19,974 nucleotides of DNA from JAUXFS01 sp050329575 (lineage in GTDB: Bacteria; Pseudomonadota; Alphaproteobacteria; Rhodospirillales; Defluviicoccaceae): NCBI GenBank assembly GCA_050329575.1, contig JBHJOP010000073.1:1-19974 (forward strand), in the 5' to 3' direction. The notes under the pieces are model-generated. The model did not search any database. It saw nothing but the letters and a program-made list of their open reading frames with translations, and had not been told where the DNA came from. How positions within the stretch are numbered: the stretch's first letter is position 1; each line of letters begins with the position of its first letter. The translations under genes and the position numbers were made by a program. This document shows, in pieces, positions 7,834-16,377 of the stretch.

Positions 7834-7908
7834 GACTGGCGTCGAGCCGGCCCCGTCGGGTAGGGTGGGCCGATCCACGATCCCGATCCGCCGAGGAAGC
7901 CGCCCCGC

Positions 7909-8769
7909 ATGTCCGTGGTCACCCGGTTCGCGCCGAGCCCGACCGGCGATCTGCATCTCGGTCATGCCTACGCGGCGTGGTTCGCGCACGACCTCGCGAC
8001 GCGCAGCGGCGGGCGCTTCCTGGTGCGGATCGAGGACATCGACGTCGGTCGCTGCCGCGACGAGTTCGTCGCCCGCAATCTCGACGATCTCCGCTGGCTG
8101 GGCCTGACGTGGGAGCAGCCGGTGGTCCGCCAATCCGAGCGGATGGATCGCTACGGCGACGCGCTCTGCCGCCTGTCCGCCCTCGACGTCGTCTATCCGT
8201 GCTTCTGCACCCGCGGCGAGATCCGCGCCGAGATCGAGGCGGCGGCGGCGGCACCCCACGCGGCGGCGGCGGACGGCGGCCCCGTCTATCCCGGCCGCTG
8301 TCGAGGTCTCGCGGCGAACGAGCGCGCCGACCGCCTCGCCGCCGGGCGGCCCTACGCGCTCCGCCTCGACGCCGAGCGGGCGCGGCGGCTGACCGGCGCG
8401 CTGTCGTGGACGGACGGCGGCCGCGGGCCCCAGAGCGTGCGCCCGGACCGGTTCGGCGACGTCGTCGTGGCCCGCAAGGAGATCGCCACCAGCTACCACC
8501 TGGCGGTGGTGGTCGACGACGCCGCGCAAGGGGTGACCCACGTCACCCGTGGCGAGGACCTGTTCGAGGCGACCCACGTGCAGCGCACCCTCTATGCCCT
8601 GCTCGACCTGCCGGTGCCGGTGTGGCACCACCACGGCCTCTGCCGCGACCGGCACGGTCGCCGTCTGGCCAAGCGCGACGGCGCCGCATCGATCCGGTCG
8701 CTGCGGGAGCGCGGCCATCCCCCGGAGCAGGTCCTGGCGATGGCGAAGGCGGCGGGCGGCGGACCTTGA
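7909..8769 (+). CDS. gluQ: glutamyl-Q tRNA(Asp) synthetase
   Basis: This 286-residue paralogue of glutamyl-tRNA synthetase lacks the anticodon-binding domain. It attaches glutamate to the queuosine at position 34 of tRNA-Asp. The class I HIGH-type motif is in FAPSPTGDLHLGHAYAA (7-23), the IEDID segment is at 41-45, and the KMSKS-like motif appears as RRLAKRDGA near the C-terminus. The zinc site matches the E. coli pattern C-x-C ... Y-x3-C with Cys98, Cys100, Tyr127 and Cys131, but has an Ala-rich insertion between the pairs. The start at 7909 is preceded by GAGGAAG. The last 20 bases, including the stop, lie inside the left copy of a direct repeat that flanks the next two genes, so the extreme C-terminus (GGGP) may have been altered by that event. 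Confidence 0.93.
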   Translation: MSVVTRFAPSPTGDLHLGHAYAAWFAHDLATRSGGRFLVRIEDIDVGRCRDEFVARNLDDLRWLGLTWEQPVVRQSERMDRYGDALCRLSALDVVYPCFCTRGEIRAEIEAAAAAPHAAAADGGPVYPGRCRGLAANERADRLAAGRPYALRLDAERARRLTGALSWTDGGRGPQSVRPDRFGDVVVARKEIATSYHLAVVVDDAAQGVTHVTRGEDLFEATHVQRTLYALLDLPVPVWHHHGLCRDRHGRRLAKRDGAASIRSLRERGHPPEQVLAMAKAAGGGP

Positions 8770-8813
8770 CGGGCGTCAATGACCGAGCGGCCAACCCGAT
8801 GATCGGGGAGGGG
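8750..8813 (+). repeat. 64-bp direct repeat, left copy (overlaps gluQ 3' end)
   Basis: This is identical to 9516-9579 at 60 of 64 positions (offset 766); the first 33 bases are perfect. Mismatches are at 8783, 8784, 8804 and 8809. It contains the last codons and stop of gluQ, a palindrome TTGACGGGCGTCAA (8766-8779) and a second one CCCGATGATCGGG (8795-8807). The pair brackets the antitoxin-toxin genes. It could be an attachment-like duplication or an intergenic dispersed repeat. Confidence 0.9.
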
Positions 8814-8819
8814 AGGTCG

Positions 8820-8867
8820 TTGACAGGTTCGTTCGGAGCGGCTAGGGTTGACACGAACGTTATAACG
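8820..8867 (+). promoter_or_regulatory. candidate promoter and operator of the toxin-antitoxin pair
   Basis: A perfect -35 hexamer TTGACA (8820-8825) is followed after 17 bp by TAGGGT (8843-8848), a weak -10. A second TTGACA is at 8848-8853. Two dyads overlap this region: GTTCGT (8827-8832) with ACGAAC (8853-8858), and the perfect 10-bp palindrome CGTTATAACG (8858-8867). AbrB-type antitoxins commonly bind palindromes in their own promoter, so these are candidate autoregulatory operators. The block starts 7 bp after the left repeat ends. Confidence 0.45.
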
Positions 8868-8883
8868 CCGAGGGCAAGCCAGC

Positions 8884-9117
8884 ATGATCGAGCTGAAGAT
8901 CCGCAAGATCGGGAACTCGCTCGGGGCGGTCATCCCGCGCGACGCTCTCGACCGGCTCGGCCTCAAGGAAGGCGAACGCCTGTTCCTGACCGAGGCCCCG
9001 GACGGGTATCGGCTCACCCCCTACGACCCGGAGTTCGAGCGCCAGATGGCGATCGCCGAGGAGGGCATGGCCGCCTATCGCAACACCCTGCGCGCGCTGG
9101 CGAAACAGGGGCCATGA
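8884..9117 (+). CDS. AbrB/MazE-type antitoxin of a Doc toxin pair
   Basis: The protein has 77 residues. The N-terminal 45 residues are a swapped-hairpin AbrB domain, recognisable by KIRKIGNSLGAVIPRDALDR and then GLKEGERLFL, which binds DNA as a dimer. The C-terminal 30 residues (PYDPEFERQMAIAEEGMA onwards) form a charged tail of the kind that wraps and neutralises the toxin. The gene ends 12 bp before the toxin start, the usual antitoxin-first order. It likely represses its own promoter through palindromes just upstream. The pair lies between two 64-bp direct repeats, which suggests acquisition as a cassette. The start at 8884 has only a weak GAGGG upstream. Confidence 0.88.
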   Translation: MIELKIRKIGNSLGAVIPRDALDRLGLKEGERLFLTEAPDGYRLTPYDPEFERQMAIAEEGMAAYRNTLRALAKQGP

Positions 9118-9129
9118 CGGCCGGGACAG

Positions 9130-9507
9130 GTGGTCAGGCTCGAGCGCAACGTCGTCCTCGCCCTCCACGAACGCCTGGTGGCCGTGCACGGCGGACCGGC
9201 GGGCCTGCGCGATCGGGGACTGCTGGACTCCGCCCTCGCCCGGCCGCGGAACGTCGCTGCCTACGGCGCGCCGGATCTCTGCGCGTTGGCGGCCGCCTAC
9301 GCCGTCGGGATCGCCCGCAACCATCCGTTCGTGGACGGAAACAAACGCACCGCCCTGATGGCCGCCTATGTGTTCCTGGGGCGCAACGGCGCCCGCCTGG
9401 TCGCTCCCGAGGACGCGGCGACGCGGACCATGGTGGCGCTCGCGGCCGGCACGTTGGACGAGGATGCGCTCGCCGACTGGCTCCGTGCCAACACGCAACC
9501 CTGGTGA
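9130..9507 (+). CDS. doc: Doc-type (death-on-curing) Fic-family toxin
   Basis: The protein has 125 residues, the usual length for Doc. The catalytic Fic motif is present as NHPFVDGNKRTALMAA (H-P-F-x-D-G-N-K-R). The second Arg of full-length Fic AMP-transferases is absent, as in Doc, which phosphorylates EF-Tu and so halts translation. The upstream segment GGPAGLRDRGLLDSALARP is characteristic of this family. No truncation or missing catalytic residue is seen, so it should be active when free of antitoxin. The start is GTG at 9130 with only a poor GGGACAG upstream; low toxin translation is plausible. An ATG at 9114 is in another frame. The toxin is cognate with the AbrB-type antitoxin just upstream and ends 8 bp before the right repeat. 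Confidence 0.9.
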   Translation: MVRLERNVVLALHERLVAVHGGPAGLRDRGLLDSALARPRNVAAYGAPDLCALAAAYAVGIARNHPFVDGNKRTALMAAYVFLGRNGARLVAPEDAATRTMVALAAGTLDEDALADWLRANTQPW

Positions 9508-9515
9508 CGGGACGC

Positions 9516-9579
9516 CGGCGGGCGGCGGACCTTGACGGGCGTCAATGAAGGAGCGGCCAACCCGATGATAGGGGCGGGG
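9516..9579 (+). repeat. 64-bp direct repeat, right copy
   Basis: This copy matches 8750-8813 at 60 of 64 positions. It carries a duplicate of the gluQ tail and stop although no gluQ gene precedes it here. The first palindrome is intact (9532-9545); the second is broken by one substitution at 9570. The rest of the gap up to 9629 has a purine-rich run but no other feature I can name. Confidence 0.9.
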
Positions 9580-9629
9580 CCTCGGGGGAGAAGAAGGGGC
9601 GACCGAACGGGCTGCCGCGGCCGAAGACC

Positions 9630-10154
9630 ATGAGGGAACTGAGCGAGGTCGGACAACTCCTCCACGAGGAGCATTTCCGGTTCCTGGTCGCCATCTGCGG
9701 CCTGCAGAACCGCATCGGCGACGAATTCCGCGATCATCCGCTCGATCCCCGCATCGCCGAGGATCGCGACCAGTTGGACGCGCTGATCGCCGGCCTCGAC
9801 GACATCATCGACCATCACCGGTTCGAGGAGGTCAACCTGTTCCCGCTGATCGGGGCCGTCGGCGACGTCGATCTGGTTTCGGTGCTGCTGGGCGAGCACG
9901 GCACGATCGAACCGAAGGCGAACCGGCTGCGCGCCATCGCCTCCGCCCTGCGCCGCAACGGCGCCACCCACGGCCGCTGGTCGCGGTTCCGGATCGCCAC
10001 CGAAGACCTGATCGCCGACATGATGGCGCATCTCGAGAAGGAGGAACTGCGGGTGGTGCAGCGGCTGGCGAGCCTCCTCGATGCCGAGACCGATCACGCG
10101 CTCGCCCGCGGCCGCGTCGGCAAGCGCCGGGGCGGCGGCCCGCCACCACCGTAA
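9630..10154 (+). CDS. hemerythrin-like HHE cation-binding domain protein
   Basis: The protein has 174 residues and is predicted all-helical and cytoplasmic. Candidate di-iron ligands are spaced as in HHE/hemerythrin proteins: His12/His15 in LLHEEHFRF, His62/His63 with Glu67 in DHHRFEEVNLFP, His90 in LLGEHGTIE, and His134 with Glu138 in MMAHLEKEE. Such proteins bind O2 or nitric oxide or act in iron and oxidative-stress responses; which applies here cannot be read from the sequence. The last 20 residues are basic and Gly/Pro-rich and probably disordered. No clear Shine-Dalgarno sequence precedes the ATG at 9630. The stop is 13 bp from the convergent antiporter gene. Confidence 0.85.
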   Translation: MRELSEVGQLLHEEHFRFLVAICGLQNRIGDEFRDHPLDPRIAEDRDQLDALIAGLDDIIDHHRFEEVNLFPLIGAVGDVDLVSVLLGEHGTIEPKANRLRAIASALRRNGATHGRWSRFRIATEDLIADMMAHLEKEELRVVQRLASLLDAETDHALARGRVGKRRGGGPPPP

Positions 10155-10159
10155 CCCTG

Positions 10160-10192
10160 GGCGTCCGTCACCCCACCAGGGCGACGGACGCC
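10160..10192. terminator. candidate bidirectional terminator between convergent genes
   Basis: The stem GGCGTCCGTC (10160-10169) pairs perfectly with GACGGACGCC (10183-10192) around a 13-nt loop. It sits between the hemerythrin-like gene and the convergent antiporter gene and includes the antiporter's last codons and stop. No clear T-run is present on either side, so its strength is uncertain. Confidence 0.45.
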
Positions 10193-11130
10193 AGATAGCC
10201 GATGTAGGCGACGTAGGCGGCCAGGAGAACGCCGCCCTCGCTGCGGGTGACCCGCCAGCCGGTCACCGAGAACAGCAGCAGCAACAGGGTCGCCGCCAGC
10301 ATCACCCAGACGTCGAGGCGGGCGATCTCCGGCGGCACCGGGATCGGCCGGACCATCGCGGTGACGCCGAGGATGCCGAAGACGTTGTAGATGTTGCTGC
10401 CGACGATGTTGCCGAACGCGACGTCGGCCTGGCGGCGCAGGGCGGCGACGATCGAGGTCACCAGTTCCGGCAGCGAGGTGCCGATGGCCACCAGGGTCAG
10501 CCCGACGATCGTCTCCGAGACGCCGGCGGCCCGCGCGAGGCCGATCGATCCGTCGACGAGCAGCCGCGCGCCGAGCAGGGTCAGCGCCAGTCCGCCGACG
10601 GTGAACAGCAACGACACCCAGAGCCGCGCCGGCACCGGCTCCGCCGCCGACGCCTCCGCTTCGTGCATCGCCGCCGAAGCGTCGTGAACCACCCGCTCGT
10701 GACGGTAGGTGTAGACGATGTAGCCGACGAGCAGGCCCACGAGGACGACGCCGATCGGCCGATCGAGGTGTCCGAACAGGACCACGCCGACACAGGCGAG
10801 GGCCGCCAGCAGCACGACGGTGCCGTCGCGCCGGAACGCCGCCGGCGACGTCCGCAGCGGCGAGAGGAGCGCGGCGATCCCGAGGATGAGCAGGATGTTG
10901 GCGGTGTTGCTGCCGACCACGTTGCCGACCGCGATGCCGGGCGAGCCGATCAGGGCCGCCTGCACGCTGGTCAACAGCTCCGGCGTCGACGTTCCGAAGC
11001 CGACCAGGGTGAGGCCGATCAACAGCGGCGAGACGCCGAGCCGGCGGGCGAGCGCGACCGCGCCGCGCACCAGGCAGTCGCCGCCGGCGACGAGCAGAGC
11101 GAAGCCCGCGACGAGTTCGAGATAGACCAT
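10168..11130 (-). CDS. calcium/sodium antiporter (CaCA family, YrbG-like)
   Basis: The protein has 320 residues and about ten predicted membrane helices in the inner membrane. The two inverted alpha-repeats that form the ion site are both intact: GFGTSTPELLTS (44-55) with GNVVGSNTANIL (69-80), and AIGTSLPELVTS (215-226) with GNIVGSNIYNVFG (240-252). A charged cytoplasmic loop (about 143-168) separates the halves. Prokaryotic members exchange Ca2+ or other cations for Na+ or H+; the ion is not certain here. The start at 11130 was preferred over 11184 because the membrane domain begins at once, although no strong ribosome-binding site is visible. It is separated by 121 bp from the SDR gene, so it is probably its own unit. 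Confidence 0.9.
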   Translation of the reverse strand: MVYLELVAGFALLVAGGDCLVRGAVALARRLGVSPLLIGLTLVGFGTSTPELLTSVQAALIGSPGIAVGNVVGSNTANILLILGIAALLSPLRTSPAAFRRDGTVVLLAALACVGVVLFGHLDRPIGVVLVGLLVGYIVYTYRHERVVHDASAAMHEAEASAAEPVPARLWVSLLFTVGGLALTLLGARLLVDGSIGLARAAGVSETIVGLTLVAIGTSLPELVTSIVAALRRQADVAFGNIVGSNIYNVFGILGVTAMVRPIPVPPEIARLDVWVMLAATLLLLLFSVTGWRVTRSEGGVLLAAYVAYIGYLASVALVG

Positions 11131-11179
11131 GGATCGAAGCGTCCGATCGGAGGCGAAGACGGCGGCAGGGTTATCGGCC

Positions 11180-11215
11180 GGCATCGCGTCGCACGCAAGC
11201 GGCTTGCGCGATGCC
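11180..11215 (-). terminator. stem-loop between the SDR and antiporter genes
   Basis: GGCATCGCG (11180-11188) pairs with CGCGATGCC (11207-11215); inside it GCAAGC (11195-11200) can pair with GCTTGC (11202-11207) as an alternative. It lies 37 bp beyond the SDR stop and 49 bp before the antiporter start. It is a candidate end of the dnaB-SDR transcript, without a U-tract. Confidence 0.4.
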
Positions 11216-11251
11216 GACGCGGGCCGTCGCCTCCGGCGATGCGGGTCGCGG

Positions 11252-11971
11252 TCAGGCCGCGACGATCTCGCCGTTGCGGGTGCACCCCGCCACCGCCAGA
11301 TCGACGAACGCCCCGGTCACGTCCTCCGGCGCCTTCACCGACCGCGGATCCTCTCCCGGATAGGCCTGCGACCGCATCCGGGTGCGGGTCGGCCCCGGGT
11401 TGATCAGGTTGGCGCGCACCGACGTGCGGGCGATCTCGGCGGCGTAGGTCCGGACCATCGTCTCCAGCGCCGCCTTGCTGGCCGCATAGGCCCCCCAGTA
11501 GGCCCGCCCGCCGCTGACTCCGGAGGTCACGAAGATCGCCCGTCCGGCGTCGGAGGCGCGCAGCAGCGGATCGAAACTGCGGATCAATCGCCAGTTGACG
11601 GTGAGATTGACGGCGATCACGGTCTCCCACGTCTCCGGCGGGATGTGGCCCATGGGGCTGAGCACCCCGAGAACGCCGGCGTTGCCGACCAGCACGTCGA
11701 GGCGGCCCCAGCGTTCGTAGACCGCGGCGCCCATGCGATCGATGACGGCATAGTCGGTGAGGTCGGCGGTGACGAGGGTGGCGCTGCGGCCGAGGGCGCG
11801 GATCTCGTCGTCCACCTCCTCCAGCGCGCCCGCGGTCCGGGCGGCGAGGATCACGTCCGCCCCCTCGCGGGCGAACCGCACCGCCACCGCCCGGCCGATG
11901 CCCCGCGACGCGCCGGTGATCAGCGCAACCCGGCCGGCCAGCCGTCCCGCGCCCGGGCTCGAGTCCGTCAC
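11252..11971 (-). CDS. short-chain dehydrogenase/reductase (SDR) family oxidoreductase
   Basis: The protein has 239 residues and is a classical SDR. The cofactor motif TGASRGIG is at 19-26, NAG at 97-99, a candidate catalytic Ser near 150-153, and YxxxK as Tyr162-A-A-S-Lys166. Arg45 in AART after the second strand suggests NADP(H) preference, an inference from the fold. The substrate is unknown. The start is GTG at 11971, ten bases after the purF stop, with GAGGA about nine bases upstream that overlaps the purF end. It is the last gene of the housekeeping cluster. An SDR next to purF recurs in Rhodospirillales genomes as far as I recall, but its role there is not clear to me. Confidence 0.88.
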   Translation of the reverse strand: MTDSSPGAGRLAGRVALITGASRGIGRAVAVRFAREGADVILAARTAGALEEVDDEIRALGRSATLVTADLTDYAVIDRMGAAVYERWGRLDVLVGNAGVLGVLSPMGHIPPETWETVIAVNLTVNWRLIRSFDPLLRASDAGRAIFVTSGVSGGRAYWGAYAASKAALETMVRTYAAEIARTSVRANLINPGPTRTRMRSQAYPGEDPRSVKAPEDVTGAFVDLAVAGCTRNGEIVAA

Positions 11972-11981
11972 GCCCGAGTCC

Positions 11982-13451
11982 TCACACCTCGAGGAGGGAC
12001 AGTTGTTCGGGAACCGGGTAGTCCTGATGGTCGGCGAGGTTGATCGGATAGTCGCCGGTGAAACAGGCGTCGCAGTGCTGCGGTCGCACCGGATCGCGTC
12101 CGATCTCGCCGACGGCGCGGTAGAGGCCGTCGAGCGAGATGTAGGCGAGCGAGTCGACGCCGATGTGGCGTGACATCTGCTCGACGCTGCGGCTGGCGGC
12201 GAGCAGTTGTTCGCGCTCCGGCGTGTCGATGCCGTAGAAGCAGGAATGGGTGGTCGGCGGGCTGGAGATCCGCATGTGGATCTCCGCCGCGCCGGCGGCC
12301 CGCACCATCTCGACGATCTTCACCGAGGTGGTGCCGCGGACGATCGAGTCGTCGACCAGGATGACGCGCTTGCCCCTGAGGCGCGCGGCATTGGCGTTGT
12401 GCTTGAGCTTGACACCGAGATGGCGGATGCGCTCGCTGGGCTCGATGAAGGTCCGTCCGACGTAGTGGTTGCGGATGATCCCGAGTTCGAACGGAATGCC
12501 CGATTCCTCGGAGTAGCCGATCGCAGCGGGAACCCCGGAGTCGGGAACCGGGACGACGAGATCGGCGTCGACGCCGTTCTCGCGGGCGAGCTCGGCGCCG
12601 ATGCGCTTGCGCACCTCGTAGACGTTGCGTCCCTCGATGCAGCTGTCGGGGCGGGCGAAGTAGATGTACTCGAAGATGCAGAACCGGCGGGGGACCTTGG
12701 CGAACGGGCGGATGCTGCGGAGCCCGCCCTCGTCGATGACGACGATCTCCCCGGGCTCGACATCACGCAGGAACTCGGCGCCGATGATGTCGAGGGCGCA
12801 GGTCTCGGACGCCAGAATGAAGGCGCTGCCGAGGCGGCCGAGGACCAGCGGCCGAACGCCGTAGGGATCGCGCATGCCGATCAGCTTGCGCCGCGAGATG
12901 GCGACCAGCGAATACGCCCCTTCCAGTTGTCGCATGGCGTCGATCAGCCGGTCGACGACGGTCGAATAGTGGCTGATCGCGATCAGGTGGATGATCGTTT
13001 CGCTGTCGGTGGTCGACTGGAAGATGCAGCCGCGCCGGACCAGCGCCTTGCGGACGCCGAGCGCGTTGGTCAGGTTGCCGTTGTGGGCGATCGTCAACCC
13101 GCCGAACTCGAAGTCGGCGAACAGCGGCTGGACGTTGCGGAGCACCGTCTCGCCGGTGGTCGAATAGCGGACGTGACCGACGGCGGCCGCACCGGGCAGG
13201 CGCCCGATGACGTTCTCCGATCCGAAGTTGTCGCCGACCAGGCCGAGGGCCTTGTGGCTGTGGAAATGCTCGCCGTCGTAGGTGACGATCCCGACCGCCT
13301 CCTGGCCGCGATGCTGCAGGGCATGGAGGCCGAGGGCGGTGGTGGCGGCGGCGTCGCCATGGCCGTAGATGCCGAACACGCCGCATTCGTCGTGGAACCG
13401 ATCGTCGTCACCCGGTCCGCAGGGGGCATCGGTTCGGCAAACGGATCGCAT
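11982..13451 (-). CDS. purF: amidophosphoribosyltransferase
   Basis: This enzyme catalyses the first committed step of purine synthesis, PRPP plus glutamine to phosphoribosylamine. Counted from the upstream ATG at 13457, the catalytic N-terminal cysteine is Cys25 (DECGVFGI) after a propeptide. The glutaminase domain follows, then the phosphoribosyltransferase domain with the PRPP loop VILVDDSIVRGTT (365-377). Cys260, Cys406, Cys462 and Cys465 match in spacing the four [4Fe-4S] ligands of Bacillus subtilis PurF, so this is the oxygen-sensitive iron-sulfur type. Start choice: GGAGG abuts the ATG at 13457 but lies six bases from the ATG at 13451, which is favoured here (489 residues). It is followed 10 bp later by the SDR gene. 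Confidence 0.95.
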   Translation of the reverse strand: MRSVCRTDAPCGPGDDDRFHDECGVFGIYGHGDAAATTALGLHALQHRGQEAVGIVTYDGEHFHSHKALGLVGDNFGSENVIGRLPGAAAVGHVRYSTTGETVLRNVQPLFADFEFGGLTIAHNGNLTNALGVRKALVRRGCIFQSTTDSETIIHLIAISHYSTVVDRLIDAMRQLEGAYSLVAISRRKLIGMRDPYGVRPLVLGRLGSAFILASETCALDIIGAEFLRDVEPGEIVVIDEGGLRSIRPFAKVPRRFCIFEYIYFARPDSCIEGRNVYEVRKRIGAELARENGVDADLVVPVPDSGVPAAIGYSEESGIPFELGIIRNHYVGRTFIEPSERIRHLGVKLKHNANAARLRGKRVILVDDSIVRGTTSVKIVEMVRAAGAAEIHMRISSPPTTHSCFYGIDTPEREQLLAASRSVEQMSRHIGVDSLAYISLDGLYRAVGEIGRDPVRPQHCDACFTGDYPINLADHQDYPVPEQLSLLEV

Positions 13452-13468
13452 CTCCATCCTCCGCGAGG

Positions 13469-14135
13469 TCAGCGGCCGCTTTCGAGCAGCCGTTCCATGT
13501 CCCGCCGTTCCTTGCGGTCGTAACCGCCGCGTTCGTCGCCCGGTGGCGTGCCCTTCGGCTCGGGAGACATGATGTCGCGCAGCCGCCGCTCGGTTTCAAG
13601 GGCGTCGCGCGCCCGGTCGCGGACCTCGCCGGCGGCGTCGCCGCCGGCCTCGCGCGCCTCCGACGGGACCAGCGACTTGAGCTGGTCCGCCCCCCATTCG
13701 ACGAGCGGCATCGCCCGGGCGTCCCGCAGCCAGGACGGCTGCTGCGCCGGCACCACCAGCCACTCGACCGCGATGTAGGCGAGGCAGACGAGCACGCCCC
13801 CCCTCACCAGACCGAACACGAACCCGAGCGAGCGATCGAGGGCGTTGAGGGCGCTGTCCTTCACCCGCCGCGCCAGCGCGCGCGTCACCAGCGACAGCAC
13901 GACCAGGATGACAACGAACACGCCGAGGCCGGCCGCCGCGTCGGCGGCCAGTTCATGGGGGATCAGGTCGCGGGCGAACGGGCGGGCGAGCGGGAAGGCG
14001 ACGATCGCGGCGGCGATGGCGCCGACCCAGGCGCCGACCGCCAGCACCTCCTGGACGAAGCCGCGAACGACGGCGAGCAGGCCGGAGATCAGCAGCACGA
14101 CGACGATGGCGATGTCGACGGCGGTGATCGGCAGG

Positions 14136-14143
<8 letters not shown>
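13469..14143 (-). CDS. cvpA: CvpA family membrane protein
   Basis: The protein has 224 residues. The first 150 carry four or so hydrophobic helices (about 8-29, 32-52, 66-88 and 108-131) with the family's DRSLGFVFGLVRG segment near 103-115. The last 70 residues are hydrophilic, charged and probably disordered or coiled in the cytoplasm. CvpA is named for colicin V production in E. coli and is linked to envelope integrity; its molecular function is not settled. It commonly precedes purF, as here. The ATG at 14143 has GGAGGG a few bases upstream and overlaps the end of radA by 8 bp, so translation is probably coupled. Confidence 0.9.
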
Positions 14144-15599
<1,456 letters not shown>

Positions 15600-15600
15600 G

Positions 15601-16377
15601 CTAGGCCCGGATCGCCATCTGGATCGGCCCTTCGGCGCGGCCGTTGATGAACTGGTCGACGCGCGCGTCGCCCGAACGGTCGATGGCCGTCACCGGCCCC
15701 GCCCAGATGATCCGTCCCTGATACAGCATTGCGATGCGATGTGCGATCTTTCGGGCGCTGGCCATGTCGTGGGTGATCGAGAGCGCCGTCGCGCCGACCT
15801 CGCGGGTGATCTTGACGATCAGGTCGTTGATGACGTCGGCCATGATCGGATCGAGCCCGGTGGTCGGCTCGTCGAAGAAGATGATCTCCGGATCGGTCGC
15901 GATGGCGCGCGCCAGCGCCACCCGCTTCTGCATCCCTCCCGACAGTTCGGCCGGAAACAGCTCGCCGACACCGGCCTCCAGCCCGACCTGCGCGAGCTTG
16001 GCGAGGGCGATCTCGCGCGCCGCCGCACGGCCCGCCTTGCGCAGCGACAGGAGCCCGAAGGCGACGTTCTCCCATACCGGCAGGCTGTCGAACAGCGCGC
16101 CGCCCTGGAACAGCATCCCGAACTTGCGGTTGACGTCGCCGCGCGCGGTGGCGTCGATGTCCGCCACCTCCTCGTCGTCGATGCGGATCGAACCGCCGTC
16201 GGGCCGCATCAGCCCGAGGATGCACTTGAGCAGCACGGATTTTCCGGTGCCCGAGCCGCCGATCACCACCACCGACTCGCCGACCCCGACGTCGAGATCG
16301 AGGCCGTCGAGCACCACCTTGTGGCCGAAGCTCTTGCTGAGGCCGCGGACGCGGATCTTCGGTCGGCGCTCGGTCAT
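15601..16377 (-). CDS. mlaF: phospholipid-transport ABC ATPase MlaF-like
   Basis: The protein has 258 residues and is the ATPase of an Mla-type (maintenance of lipid asymmetry) transporter at the inner membrane. Walker A is GGSGTGKS (40-47), the Q-loop is FQGGALFDS (90-98), the signature is LSGGMQKR (145-152), Walker B is EIIFFDEPT (164-172), and the H-loop is ITHD (201-204). The segment GGALFDSLPVWENV is characteristic of the MlaF/Ttg2A subfamily rather than general importers. It overlaps mlaE by ATGA. No mlaD, mlaC or mlaB gene follows in this window; radA begins at once, so the substrate-binding MCE protein must be encoded elsewhere. Confidence 0.93.
   Translation of the reverse strand: MTERRPKIRVRGLSKSFGHKVVLDGLDLDVGVGESVVVIGGSGTGKSVLLKCILGLMRPDGGSIRIDDEEVADIDATARGDVNRKFGMLFQGGALFDSLPVWENVAFGLLSLRKAGRAAAREIALAKLAQVGLEAGVGELFPAELSGGMQKRVALARAIATDPEIIFFDEPTTGLDPIMADVINDLIVKITREVGATALSITHDMASARKIAHRIAMLYQGRIIWAGPVTAIDRSGDARVDQFINGRAEGPIQMAIRA

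Noticed and set aside
7858..7870. TAGGGT before gluQ as a -10 element
   Set aside because: No -35 hexamer at a suitable distance was found, so it was not called a promoter.
8814..9515. Insertion sequence or integrative element between the direct repeats
   Set aside because: The interval holds only the antitoxin and toxin; no transposase, integrase or terminal inverted repeats are visible.
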